From a virus, in the IMG/VR virus record IMGVR_UViG_3300046463_000247, positions 34,046-98,045 of that record: a DNA stretch of 64,000 nucleotides, one strand, 5' to 3'. A program made the translations under genes and the position numbers. Shown here piece by piece: positions 58,143-64,000 of the stretch. The notes beneath the pieces are model-generated. The model was not told where the DNA came from and searched no databases. It was given only the letters and a program-made list of their open reading frames with translations. Each line of letters opens with the position of its first letter. Position 1 is the first letter of the stretch.

Positions 58143-58361
58143 TTACTCGATCACCTCAATGTACACGGCCACGATGCGCAGCGAATCGAATCCGATGCCG
58201 TCGTTACTGGCTAACTTCAGGCCGTTCTGCACCGTCCCAACGGCGGTCTCTAACGTCTGGATGTCATTGACCCACGTCTTCCACTCTCGCTTGCCAGACC
58301 CCACCGGGTAGTGGCCTTCCACGGCGTAGTGGCTGGGTGTGGCGCTCTTGTCCAGGGGCAT
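58143..58361 (-). CDS. Small protein upstream of terL
   Basis: 72 residues, TTCAAGGAGTGAAGC before the ATG. Helical middle (NDIQTLETAVGTVQNGLKLA) then strands (FDSLRIVAVYIEV). No recognised family. Confidence 0.6.
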   Translation of the reverse strand: MPLDKSATPSHYAVEGHYPVGSGKREWKTWVNDIQTLETAVGTVQNGLKLASNDGIGFDSLRIVAVYIEVIE

Positions 58362-58404
58362 GCTTCACTCCTTGAAGTCTTGGGTTGGCCCGCCGAAGCG
58401 GTTG

Positions 58405-58662
58405 TCATTCACATTGATCTTGCCGCGCCTCTAGGATCAGGCGCACGCATTCTGCTATGGCTTCGCCGCGCCGATACGTGCGCGGGCTTACGCCGACGAT
58501 GGACCACAGGTGCGTAAAGTCGTCACGCTCAACAAGAAATCTTCCTACCCGGAAGGTTGTGCGACGAACCCATTTACCACCTAGCTTGACGCGCACTGCG
58601 TTGTCCGTTGAGACCGTGATCGAGTTGATGCTGGCTAGGTCGATTGCGTCGCGCTCGTTCAT
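58405..58662 (-). CDS. Unknown 85-residue protein
   Basis: 85 residues from MNERDAIDLAS, AAGGGGAATGACG upstream (an earlier ATG is too close to it), after a TTGACA-17-TAAACT promoter. Strands NAVRVKLGGKWVRRTTFRVG then helices (RRGEAIAECVRLILEARQD). Function unknown. Confidence 0.6.
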   Translation of the reverse strand: MNERDAIDLASINSITVSTDNAVRVKLGGKWVRRTTFRVGRFLVERDDFTHLWSIVGVSPRTYRRGEAIAECVRLILEARQDQCE

Positions 58663-58710
58663 CGTCATTCCCCTTCGTTGTTGGTAGGTGCCTTTTGACA
58701 CCGTACCCCT

Positions 58711-58739
58711 AGTTTAACCCAACGCGCCGGGATTGTCAA
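58711..58739 (-). promoter_or_regulatory. Promoter for 85-residue gene and terL string
   Basis: TTGACA, 17 bp, TAAACT; a perfect palindrome lies 7 bp upstream of the -35. Confidence 0.6.
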
Positions 58740-58746
58740 ACACACT

Positions 58747-58762
58747 TTGCAATCAATTGCAA
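58747..58762 (-). repeat. Dispersed palindrome, CA centre, full 16-mer
   Basis: Upstream of a -35 box. Confidence 0.95.
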
Positions 58763-58766
58763 AATA

Positions 58767-59690
58767 TCACTGCCCCCGTGGTGGCACTTCGTCCACCGGC
58801 CCCGCGTCTTTCGTGGTGCGGGAATTTGCAATCAATTGCAAAAACTGATTCATGTCGTTCTCGTCGCTGTACGAACCCTGACGGCCCGTGTTGATCGCGG
58901 CAAACGGATCGGTCGGCGCGGCAATCTTGAACAGGCCCACGCGGGTCAGGAAGTTGTGCTTGGCGTCCTCAGCCCGCAACGCCACCTGCAATGCGGCGAC
59001 CTGCACCTTGCCCTCCCGCTTCTGGTCCATTGCCATCCGCAGCGACTGGGTGCGCACCTCGTCGTACAGGGCCATCGACATGCCGATGTAGGTCGGGTAG
59101 TCGAAGTTGCGCAGTTCCTCACGCATCGCGAATTGCAGCGCCATCCGGTCCTCGTGCACCTGCCGCACGGTCAGCGCCAAGTGGGCGGCGATGGTCTTCG
59201 TCGGCACGCCGTTCAGCATCAGTCGCAGCACCTGCTTGCGGCGGAACTCGATGTCCTCGGCAGTCGGCTTGTGGCGGCGTCCATCTGCGGCCAGCTTGAA
59301 CTCGCCTGCCCGTTGCGAACCCGTGCGCGGCACCTTCGCCTGATCCAGCAGGGCGTCCAGTTCCTCGGCGGTCTGCGGCACCTCGCGGCCCTTGGTGGTC
59401 GGCGCACCGTACGCCCCGCCATTCAGGTCGATACTCGCGTCGGGCAAAATCTCTTCCACCTTGAGGCTCGGGCGACCCACCCGCCCACGTTTCTTTTTCC
59501 CGTGCGAGGCCCCGGCAGGCTGCGACGGGCCAGCGACCGGGGATTTGACGGTGTTCGGTGGGGTACTGAAGTCCACGTCCTCTACTTGTGGGGAGTTGAA
59601 CGTCAGTGTGGGCAGGTCGTCTTCTTCGTCGGTTTCCTGTTTACGGTCAACGACTTGCGACGGTTGCTTGGTGAGGAAGTTGAGTGCCAT
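58767..59690 (-). CDS. Probable terminase small subunit
   Basis: 307 residues. Disordered N-terminal ~110 residues with a basic patch (GKKKRGRVGRPSLK), then a helix-turn-helix (LRLMLNGVPTKTIAAHLALT) and long helices (YDEVRTQSLRMAMDQKREGK). Small terminases are HTH proteins encoded beside terL, so gene position supports the call; length is above average. Palindromes lie in its 3' end and just after its stop. An operator-like inverted repeat lies upstream. Confidence 0.65.
   Translation of the reverse strand: MALNFLTKQPSQVVDRKQETDEEDDLPTLTFNSPQVEDVDFSTPPNTVKSPVAGPSQPAGASHGKKKRGRVGRPSLKVEEILPDASIDLNGGAYGAPTTKGREVPQTAEELDALLDQAKVPRTGSQRAGEFKLAADGRRHKPTAEDIEFRRKQVLRLMLNGVPTKTIAAHLALTVRQVHEDRMALQFAMREELRNFDYPTYIGMSMALYDEVRTQSLRMAMDQKREGKVQVAALQVALRAEDAKHNFLTRVGLFKIAAPTDPFAAINTGRQGSYSDENDMNQFLQLIANSRTTKDAGPVDEVPPRGQ
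58826..58841 (-). repeat. Dispersed palindrome, CA centre, full 16-mer
   Basis: Inside the small terminase-like gene, 79 bp from the previous copy; the closest pair in the window. Confidence 0.95.
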
Positions 59691-59740
59691 ACGCTCTATA
59701 CGGGTATCGGGTGGTGGCCTTCCCTCGATATGTAGCTTAT

Positions 59741-59754
59741 CGCTATCTATAGCG
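59741..59754. promoter_or_regulatory. Operator-like inverted repeat
   Basis: CGCTAT-CT-ATAGCG, 6-bp perfect arms, between the candidate promoter and the small terminase start. It differs from the dispersed palindrome. Binding is inferred from symmetry only. Confidence 0.35.
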
Positions 59755-59776
59755 GGGAATACCGTAAAGTTGGCGC

Positions 59777-59805
59777 ATGGTATCGGTTGCTGGTTGATGG
59801 GTCAA
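59777..59805 (-). promoter_or_regulatory. Candidate promoter for small terminase gene
   Basis: TTGACC, 17 bp, TACCAT, about 90 bp before the start; the -10 is weak. Confidence 0.4.
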
Positions 59806-59878
59806 TCTATGGGTGTTTCCTCTCTATGTGTGTCTAGTGTATTTAGTTCTTTCGCCCGCAAAGTTGCCCACCCTCGAA

Positions 59879-59893
59879 TTGCAATTGATTGCA
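59879..59893 (+). repeat. Dispersed palindrome
   Basis: Beside the DUF1643 terminator. Confidence 0.9.
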
Positions 59894-59902
59894 GCCGACA
59901 AC

Positions 59903-59928
59903 AAAAAAAAAGCCCGCACGGGGCGGGC
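59903..59928 (-). terminator. Terminator after DUF1643 gene
   Basis: GCCCGC and GCGGGC arms followed by nine T on the minus strand. Confidence 0.85.
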
Positions 59929-59955
59929 ATGAAGTACTGCTGTTGCTACGTGGTT

Positions 59956-60447
59956 CTATGCGGCCAGCTTCCACTCGATCAGCGGTGTGTCGCCCTTCAC
60001 GTACAGCGGATGTCGCGGTGAGCCGTTGGCGGTTGTGCCCAGACACAGCACCTGCCGGTTGCGGCCCGTCTTCGTGAATATGTCGTACACCTGCTTCACG
60101 CGATCAGGGCGTGCATTCGTGCCCCATGCGAATACGACGGTTTCGAACTCCAGCGCCAGCTTGCGCAGGTAGTAGTCGTTCTCCGGTCCAACAGGATCGT
60201 GGTGCTCCCACAGGGCGGCAGGCTTGGTCGAGCGCAGCGCGTACAGATTCGCCACCACAATGCCGTTGCAGTCCCATGACTCGGCAAAGCGGCGGCAACG
60301 CCTGATCGTGTGGTCGTCCAGTACGGCGTCCGCCTTGCTCGGGTTGAGCATGATGAACAGCGCCGTGCCCTTGTACGGGTTTCTCTGCGTGGCCGGGCGG
60401 GTGAGCGTGTAGCGGTAGGTTCCGCAGTCACTGATGATCGCGGTCAT
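59956..60447 (-). CDS. DUF1643 protein
   Basis: 163 residues from MTAIISDCGTYRY. FIMLNPSKADAVLDDHTIRR, RRFAESWDCNGIVVANLYAL and the end region VFAWGTNARPDRV and LGTTANGSPRHPLYVKG match the DUF1643 family (LNPSxAd..DDpTirrc ... vvNLfa.rat ... GxPxHPLYl). Family function unknown. The gene is last in its operon, before a strong terminator. Confidence 0.85.
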   Translation of the reverse strand: MTAIISDCGTYRYTLTRPATQRNPYKGTALFIMLNPSKADAVLDDHTIRRCRRFAESWDCNGIVVANLYALRSTKPAALWEHHDPVGPENDYYLRKLALEFETVVFAWGTNARPDRVKQVYDIFTKTGRNRQVLCLGTTANGSPRHPLYVKGDTPLIEWKLAA

Positions 60448-60728
60448 GCGGGCACCTGTTCGAGTTGATGGGCTACCCGTAGGATTTCCCCGTGTGAGAC
60501 CGTGCGCAGCATTTCCGAGCGGCCACGCTTCACGTATTCGTCCACCGACATCTTGCGCCAGTCCGGGTGCGGTCGGTCGTTGCACAGCGTCCACGGCGCG
60601 TCGGGGCTCGCCCGGCGATGCACATAGACGCCCACCGAACGATGCAGGCCCAGCCCGAAGAATTCTTCCGCCGTGATCCTGACCTCGGAGCCGTCGTCCC
60701 GCTTGATGGTCTGCACTGCCTTTGCCAT
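60444..60728 (-). CDS. Unknown 94-residue protein
   Basis: 94 residues, ATGA overlap with the DUF1643 gene. N-terminal beta (VQTIKRDDGSEVRITAEEFF), then RSVGVYVHRRASPDAPWTLC and helices. No recognised family. Confidence 0.6.
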   Translation of the reverse strand: MAKAVQTIKRDDGSEVRITAEEFFGLGLHRSVGVYVHRRASPDAPWTLCNDRPHPDWRKMSVDEYVKRGRSEMLRTVSHGEILRVAHQLEQVPA

Positions 60729-60729
60729 T

Positions 60730-61122
60730 TCAGTCCTCCAGTGCTTTCAGCACCTTCTTCAGTTCTTCTTTGCCGTATTCCGTCGCGTGTACCTGCTGCG
60801 TCGCGATGGTGTTCAGTTCTTCGATGATCGCGGTCAGGGTCTCCCTGTTATCACCCCGCATGCGCTTCACCAGGTCGCGCAGCTTGTCGAGCGGTTCTTG
60901 CAGGAAGTCTTCGCTGGGGAACTGGCCCATTGCCTCATGTACACAGGGCGCTGAGGCCACCGCCTCGCTCAGTAGTGGCGCAACATCCAGCAGTTCCTCG
61001 ATCCGGTCTGCGGGCAGGGTGCCGGTCAGACTGTAGACCTCTTCGTCGGACAGGCACGAGGTGGCTTGCGGGTTGAACCGGGTCAGCGTGCCACTCGTAG
61101 CGGGTTTGGTGATCGTGAGCAT
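60730..61122 (-). CDS. Unknown helical 130-residue protein
   Basis: 130 residues. LSDEEVYSLTGTLPADRIEELL resembles short winged modules of phage DUF4224-type proteins; then helices (KLRDLVKRMRGDNRETLTAI). One nucleotide separates it from the next gene. Function unknown. Confidence 0.6.
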   Translation of the reverse strand: MLTITKPATSGTLTRFNPQATSCLSDEEVYSLTGTLPADRIEELLDVAPLLSEAVASAPCVHEAMGQFPSEDFLQEPLDKLRDLVKRMRGDNRETLTAIIEELNTIATQQVHATEYGKEELKKVLKALED

Positions 61123-61127
61123 TCGGG

Positions 61128-61256
61128 TCAGTGTTCGTCGCAGTAGAAGTCCACAGCCAGCGCGTACTGCGGGTCCAGGATGCGGATGATGGTGCCGAAG
61201 TCATCCGTGGTTTGGCGTGCCCACCAGAGCGCGCTGAAGTACAGGTCGCTTGGCAT
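61128..61256 (-). CDS. Small 42-residue protein
   Basis: ATG overlaps the preceding stop (TGATG). MPSDLYFSALWWARQTTDDF, then LDPQYALAVDFYCDEH, acidic and aromatic. Supported by the overlap and by clean placement between neighbours. Confidence 0.5.
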   Translation of the reverse strand: MPSDLYFSALWWARQTTDDFGTIIRILDPQYALAVDFYCDEH

Positions 61257-61498
61257 CACCGGCTCTTCGGGAATGCCCAACCGCCACGGTTGCGGTCGAA
61301 GTAGTAGGCGGTTATTGCGTCGTCTTTCACGTGAGCGTTCAACGCGCGGGCGGCGTCCTTGTGGTTGTTCAGGTACAGCCAGTTGATGCAGTCGTCCGTG
61401 TTCTTGAACTCGCGCAAGTCCTTGCCGTCTTCGTCGGACAGCAGCACACCTGCCGTGCCGTCCCACGCGTGCCAGTTCTGGAAGATGAAGGGTTTCAT
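61256..61498 (-). CDS. Unknown 80-residue protein
   Basis: 80 residues from MKPFIFQNWHAW, ATGA overlap with the preceding gene. LLSDEDGKDLREFKNTDDCIN and YYFDRNRGGWAFPKSR. Function unknown. Confidence 0.6.
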   Translation of the reverse strand: MKPFIFQNWHAWDGTAGVLLSDEDGKDLREFKNTDDCINWLYLNNHKDAARALNAHVKDDAITAYYFDRNRGGWAFPKSR

Positions 61499-61758
61499 AC
61501 CGACCCCCGTCCCAGCGTCACGCACTTCTCACGCATCGTGCACGCGCCACCCTCACACGACTCACACGGTGCGCAGTCCTTGTCGAGCGGCTTGCCGTTG
61601 AAGCCCTGCATGTACATGACGTGCTGCGCGCCGGTCTTGCCGATGCTCGTGGGTGCCCAGCCGTAGGCGCGGTGCTTCTGGCCCATGCCATAGCACTGCT
61701 CGTCGGTCGGGCAGGTATCGAGTTGGTGCTGAAGTTCAGCGAAGTTGATTTCGGGCAT
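61495..61758 (-). CDS. Cys-rich small protein
   Basis: 87 residues from MPEINFAELQHQ, GGAGCTACGA upstream. Helical N-terminus, then CAPCESCEGGACTMREKC with five Cys, a probable metal-binding cluster. First gene of the string ending at DUF1643; a palindrome and terminator lie just upstream. Confidence 0.65.
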   Translation of the reverse strand: MPEINFAELQHQLDTCPTDEQCYGMGQKHRAYGWAPTSIGKTGAQHVMYMQGFNGKPLDKDCAPCESCEGGACTMREKCVTLGRGSV

Positions 61759-61768
61759 TCGTAGCTCC

Positions 61769-61783
61769 TGCAATCAATTGCAA
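61769..61783 (-). repeat. Dispersed palindrome, CA centre
   Basis: Between terminator and the Cys-rich gene. Confidence 0.9.
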
Positions 61784-61802
61784 AAGCCCGCGCATGGCGG
61801 GC
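61782..61802 (-). terminator. Terminator after 98-residue gene
   Basis: GCCCGC and GCGGGC arms with a short loop, then TTTTG, running directly into a palindrome. Confidence 0.7.
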
Positions 61803-61810
61803 CGGGTTCG

Positions 61811-62107
61811 TTACATGAGTCCGAGTTCGCGGGCTTCGTTGAACAGGCGGAATTGGTCGCGGGTGCGGTTGGTCGCCTGGAGTTCGGTCGCGCCGTTCGC
61901 CATCAGTTCGGCGATCACCTCAGCGCGGAATTCCGGGGAGGTGTAGTACTCGGCGTCCGACTGGCGCGTCACAGCGTCTTCCTTGGCAGCAATCTTCTGA
62001 ATCTCGCGCTCCGAAAACACGTTGGTGCGACCCGTCCGGTAAATCGGCTTGAGGTCGTGGCGGCGGATGATGGCGAGTTCTTCTTTGGAGAGGGCTACCA
62101 GGGACAT
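61811..62107 (-). CDS. Small helical protein, possibly regulatory
   Basis: 98 residues, AAGGAGTCGCAA before the ATG, after a near-perfect TTGACA-16-TATAAT promoter. Helical (LSKEELAIIRRHDLKPIYR, EREIQKIAAKEDAVTR) with a segment that could form an HTH-like unit. Monocistronic, followed by a terminator; a strong, isolated early gene. Confidence 0.65.
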   Translation of the reverse strand: MSLVALSKEELAIIRRHDLKPIYRTGRTNVFSEREIQKIAAKEDAVTRQSDAEYYTSPEFRAEVIAELMANGATELQATNRTRDQFRLFNEARELGLM

Positions 62108-62147
62108 TTGCGACTCCTTCGCATGTGTTGGTTAAGTCAGTGAGAGA

Positions 62148-62175
62148 ATTATAACCCACCCAGCCGGATTGTCAA
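62148..62175 (-). promoter_or_regulatory. Near-consensus sigma-70 promoter
   Basis: TTGACA, 16 bp, TATAAT; the strongest-looking promoter in the window, before the 98-residue gene. Confidence 0.85.
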
Positions 62176-62184
62176 ACATTCTTT

Positions 62185-62391
62185 TCAGAAAGGCGGGCCG
62201 AACTGCATCGCGTGGACGATGGCCTGACGCGGCGTCGGCTCGCGCTTGAAGTTGTTGCCGCCCACCCACGGCTCGGCCTCGCTATACTGGGTCTGGGTGT
62301 GGAACACGGCGTAGCCCTCGTGTGCGTGGTCCACGTACGCTTCGTTGGCGATCAGCCACCCCAGCATTTCGGTGTCGGTTCTGGTCTTCAT
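62185..62391 (-). CDS. Small unknown protein
   Basis: 68 residues from MKTRTDTEMLGW; no good ribosome site, and a TTG four codons earlier lies in a palindrome. EAYVDHAHEGYAVFHTQTQY then TPRQAIVHAMQF. Its end abuts the promoter of the next gene. Function unknown. Confidence 0.55.
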   Translation of the reverse strand: MKTRTDTEMLGWLIANEAYVDHAHEGYAVFHTQTQYSEAEPWVGGNNFKREPTPRQAIVHAMQFGPPF

Positions 62392-62397
62392 GTCGGT

Positions 62398-62413
62398 TTG
62401 CAATTGATTGCAA
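62398..62413 (+). repeat. Dispersed palindrome, full 16-mer
   Basis: Between methylase-like stop and the next gene. Confidence 0.95.
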
Positions 62414-62415
62414 CG

Positions 62416-63081
62416 TCAGGCGGCGAGCGCCTGCGCTTTAAGGTGAGGTGCATTGTGCAGGAATACGGCCTGTGCGAACCCCATTGGCGTCGCGCTGCGG
62501 ATGTTGCCACGCTCTTTCGACGGCGGGGCCTTGTGGATGCGGTCGTCAGGTACGCCCAGCGACAGGTCCTCGCACTTGGGCGGCATCACGAAGTCGCCAA
62601 TCGGCCAGATTTGCGTGTTCTTCGTGTAGTTGTCCTCCGCACAGTAGCCCGTGTAGTGGTGCGGGTGGAACGAGTGCTTGGCCTTGCCGAACACGCGCGA
62701 CAGCACGCTTACCGGATTCTCCACCAGCCCGGCTGCGCCGCTCAGTTCGGCGATCATGCGGCACTGCTCGGCCACCGCGACGGCCTTCGCCTGGAACATC
62801 GGGTCGAGTGAGCGCTTGTGCTCGAACCACCGCGCGCCGGAGACGGCCATGTCCGTGCAGGGCGGGAAGCCTGCGACGAACACCACGTTTTCTTCGCGGA
62901 TGATCCGGCCCAGTTCGCGCACGCAGCCCAGTATCGTGTACGGGTAGCGCCGGATGTTGCCGCTGATCGAGAACACCCCGTGCTGCCGGTCCACCAGCAC
63001 TGCGCGGTAGCCCGCCTTTACCCAAGGTTCCACGAAGTTGCCCGTGAGGTCGCACAGGCTGATAATCGTACCCCTATCCAT
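62416..63081 (-). CDS. DNA cytosine methyltransferase-like protein
   Basis: 221 residues. IISLCDLTGNFVEPWVKAGY resembles SAM motif I, and RAVLVDRQHG motif II. VVFAGFPPCTD-type motif (VAGFPPCTDMAVSGARWFE) carries the Pro-Cys of C5-cytosine enzymes, and GLVENPVSVLSRVFG corresponds to the ENP motif. It lacks an obvious target-recognition domain, as in other short phage members. It may protect phage DNA from restriction or act on nucleotides. Confidence 0.75.
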   Translation of the reverse strand: MDRGTIISLCDLTGNFVEPWVKAGYRAVLVDRQHGVFSISGNIRRYPYTILGCVRELGRIIREENVVFVAGFPPCTDMAVSGARWFEHKRSLDPMFQAKAVAVAEQCRMIAELSGAAGLVENPVSVLSRVFGKAKHSFHPHHYTGYCAEDNYTKNTQIWPIGDFVMPPKCEDLSLGVPDDRIHKAPPSKERGNIRSATPMGFAQAVFLHNAPHLKAQALAA

Positions 63082-63114
63082 TGCCGGTCCTTTTGGTCCA
63101 TTTTTGTTGTCGGC

Positions 63115-63143
63115 ATTCTAGCTGGCGGCGGTTTCCCTGTCTC
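63115..63143 (-). promoter_or_regulatory. Candidate promoter for methylase-like gene
   Basis: GAGACA, 17 bp, TAGAAT; palindrome 5 bp upstream of the -35. Confidence 0.45.
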
Positions 63144-63148
63144 GCCTT

Positions 63149-63163
63149 TTGCAATCAATTGCA
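63149..63163 (-). repeat. Dispersed palindrome, CA centre
   Basis: Between the right-edge gene and the methylase promoter. Confidence 0.9.
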
Positions 63164-64000
63164 CTAGCGCGGCTTCTTTTCCAGCGTCTGCGCGTCCACT
63201 AACGGGAACAGCCTGTCCACCTCGTTGGGCGAATCCGGTAGGTAGGCGTCGGCCACGCCCTTGCCCCGGTTCGAATGCACGCTGGCAGCGGGCTTGCCGG
63301 TGAGCGTGTTATGCCAGTTATGCAGAAGCGCGGCGGTGGTCACCAAGTGATGCCGGGCCTTGGCACCGTCGCCCTCGCCCGATTTGCAGGCCGCAAGCGC
63401 CTTGCCCGCCAGATAGCCGACCACCCAGAACCACTGATGCCAGTCGTAGCGCGCATCGGTGTCGTCCACGCCGTGTAGCTGGCGCTGGTACTCTGCCTCA
63501 ATCGACACGCCCTTCAGGAAGTCGTCGGACTCCGGGGAGTGGATGATCGAGTGCAGGCGTGCGACTTCCATTTCAGCGTCATGCGTGGCCTTTTCGACCC
63601 CATGCGCTTCGACATACTGCCCGCCGTCGCGGTGGATGCGGGCCAGCAGGTTCAGCAGCAGTGCGCGCGGGCTCGGGTGCGGCGACACATACCCGCTGTG
63701 CTTGTCCGCGTCGTAGTCCAGCAGGAACGGTTCCTTGTCCAGTTCACCAATCATCCAGCGCATGCGGTCCGCCTCGTAGCGAACGCGGTCCTCGTACTCC
63801 GACATCGCCAGCGTGATCCCTCGCGACACGTCGCCGTTGTGCAGGATCGCCGTCCAGTTTGTCTTGCCGTTGCTCTCCGGCATCGTGCCGTACCAGACGG
63901 TCAGCTTTAGCGCTGCCACCTTTTCGGTGGTGAGAGCGGAGCGGGCTTGCATAATTCCAGCTTCCCAGCCCTTGCGGAACGTGAATTGATCCGCGTGTTC
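63164..64000 (-). CDS. Probable dATP/dGTP pyrophosphohydrolase-like (DUF550-type) protein, cut by the right edge
   Basis: 278 residues visible; the frame stays open to the window edge (FTFRKGWEAGIIM), so the true start lies beyond it, although an ATG at 63952 exists. HQWFWVVGYLAGKALAACKSG and ARHHLVTTAALLHNWHNTL match the C-terminal signature of DUF550-type phage proteins. DYDADKHSGYVSP precedes. Catalytic E..E residues of the MazG-like core are not identifiable with confidence. Confidence 0.6.
   Translation of the reverse strand, partial: EHADQFTFRKGWEAGIMQARSALTTEKVAALKLTVWYGTMPESNGKTNWTAILHNGDVSRGITLAMSEYEDRVRYEADRMRWMIGELDKEPFLLDYDADKHSGYVSPHPSPRALLLNLLARIHRDGGQYVEAHGVEKATHDAEMEVARLHSIIHSPESDDFLKGVSIEAEYQRQLHGVDDTDARYDWHQWFWVVGYLAGKALAACKSGEGDGAKARHHLVTTAALLHNWHNTLTGKPAASVHSNRGKGVADAYLPDSPNEVDRLFPLVDAQTLEKKPR

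Larger units (their letters stand above)
2532..63163. repeat. Dispersed palindrome family TTGCAAT-(TG/CA)-ATTGCAA
   Basis: 33 copies share the 14-bp core TGCAAT-NN-ATTGCA, where NN is TG (23 copies on the + strand) or CA (10 copies). 16 copies carry the full 16-mer. Two further copies differ by one base (6033 and 47526). About half lie inside genes and half in the small intergenic fraction. In genes they encode LQSIA, LQLIA, AINCK, AIDCK or CNQLQ depending on frame and orientation, so the conserved unit is the DNA, not a peptide. Chance expectation for a given 14-mer in 64 kb, both strands, equal bases, is far below one. Likely a protein-binding site; the binder is unknown. Confidence 0.95.

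Noticed and set aside
59843-60046. Short frame reading through the DUF1643 terminator
   Set aside because: It crosses a strong hairpin and nine-T tract and has no ribosome site.
1-64000. Search for CRISPR arrays, tRNAs, integrase or transposase genes
   Set aside because: The only repeated unit is the isolated palindrome, without regular spacers; no cloverleaf CCA-type ends and no recombinase motifs were seen.

Overview
The window is a contiguous piece of a tailed double-stranded DNA phage genome, about 62-63% G+C by eye and densely coding. All 96 gene models are on the minus strand, so transcription runs from high to low coordinates. A complete siphovirus-type head and tail set is present: terminase, PBSX-type portal, MuF protein, XkdF-like protease, capsid, tail tube, frameshifted tail chaperone, 1,499-residue tape measure and tail tip. 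Strong AGGAG ribosome sites, sigma-70-type promoters and the G+C content suggest a high-G+C proteobacterial host, possibly Burkholderiales; the host is an inference. I see no integrase, tRNA or CRISPR array. Both window ends cut a gene.

Region by region in transcription order (right to left). 64.0-59.9 kb: a probable dATP/dGTP-pyrophosphohydrolase-like gene cut by the edge, a cytosine-methylase-like gene, and small genes including a DUF1643 protein. 59.7-54.6 kb: probable small terminase, large terminase and a methyltransferase. 54.6-39.2 kb: about 45 small genes in stop/start-overlapping strings, including dUTPase, DUF3310, DUF1653 and several one- or two-helix membrane proteins. 38.9-28.2 kb: ATP-dependent DNA ligase, a PPDK-like phosphotransferase lacking the pyruvate domain, two CX5R tyrosine-phosphatase-like proteins, a zinc-ribbon protein, a CsrA-like protein and a family A DNA polymerase. 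27.9-17.2 kb: portal, MuF, protease, scaffold-like protein, capsid, neck genes, tail tube and G/GT chaperone. 17.0-0 kb: tape measure, tail-tip proteins, a triplicated 1,126-residue tail protein, DUF2793, two LamG-like paralogues and an Asp-box beta-propeller cut by the left edge.

Expression looks modular. Fourteen promoters fit a TTGACA-type -35 with a 16-17 bp spacer, most of them followed by a CAAGGAGTG Shine-Dalgarno block; they serve the accessory and replication regions. A second TTGTTA-type set, with 17-18 bp spacers, serves mainly structural genes. Nine Rho-independent terminators separate operons. Within operons, ATGA, GTGA, TAATG and TGATG overlaps indicate coupled translation.

The most striking feature is a dispersed palindrome, TTGCAAT-(TG or CA)-ATTGCAA. 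It has 33 copies sharing a perfect 14-bp core and 2 one-base variants, spread over the whole window, inside genes in every usable reading frame and between genes, often just upstream of -35 boxes. It looks like a genome-wide binding site for an unidentified DNA-binding protein.
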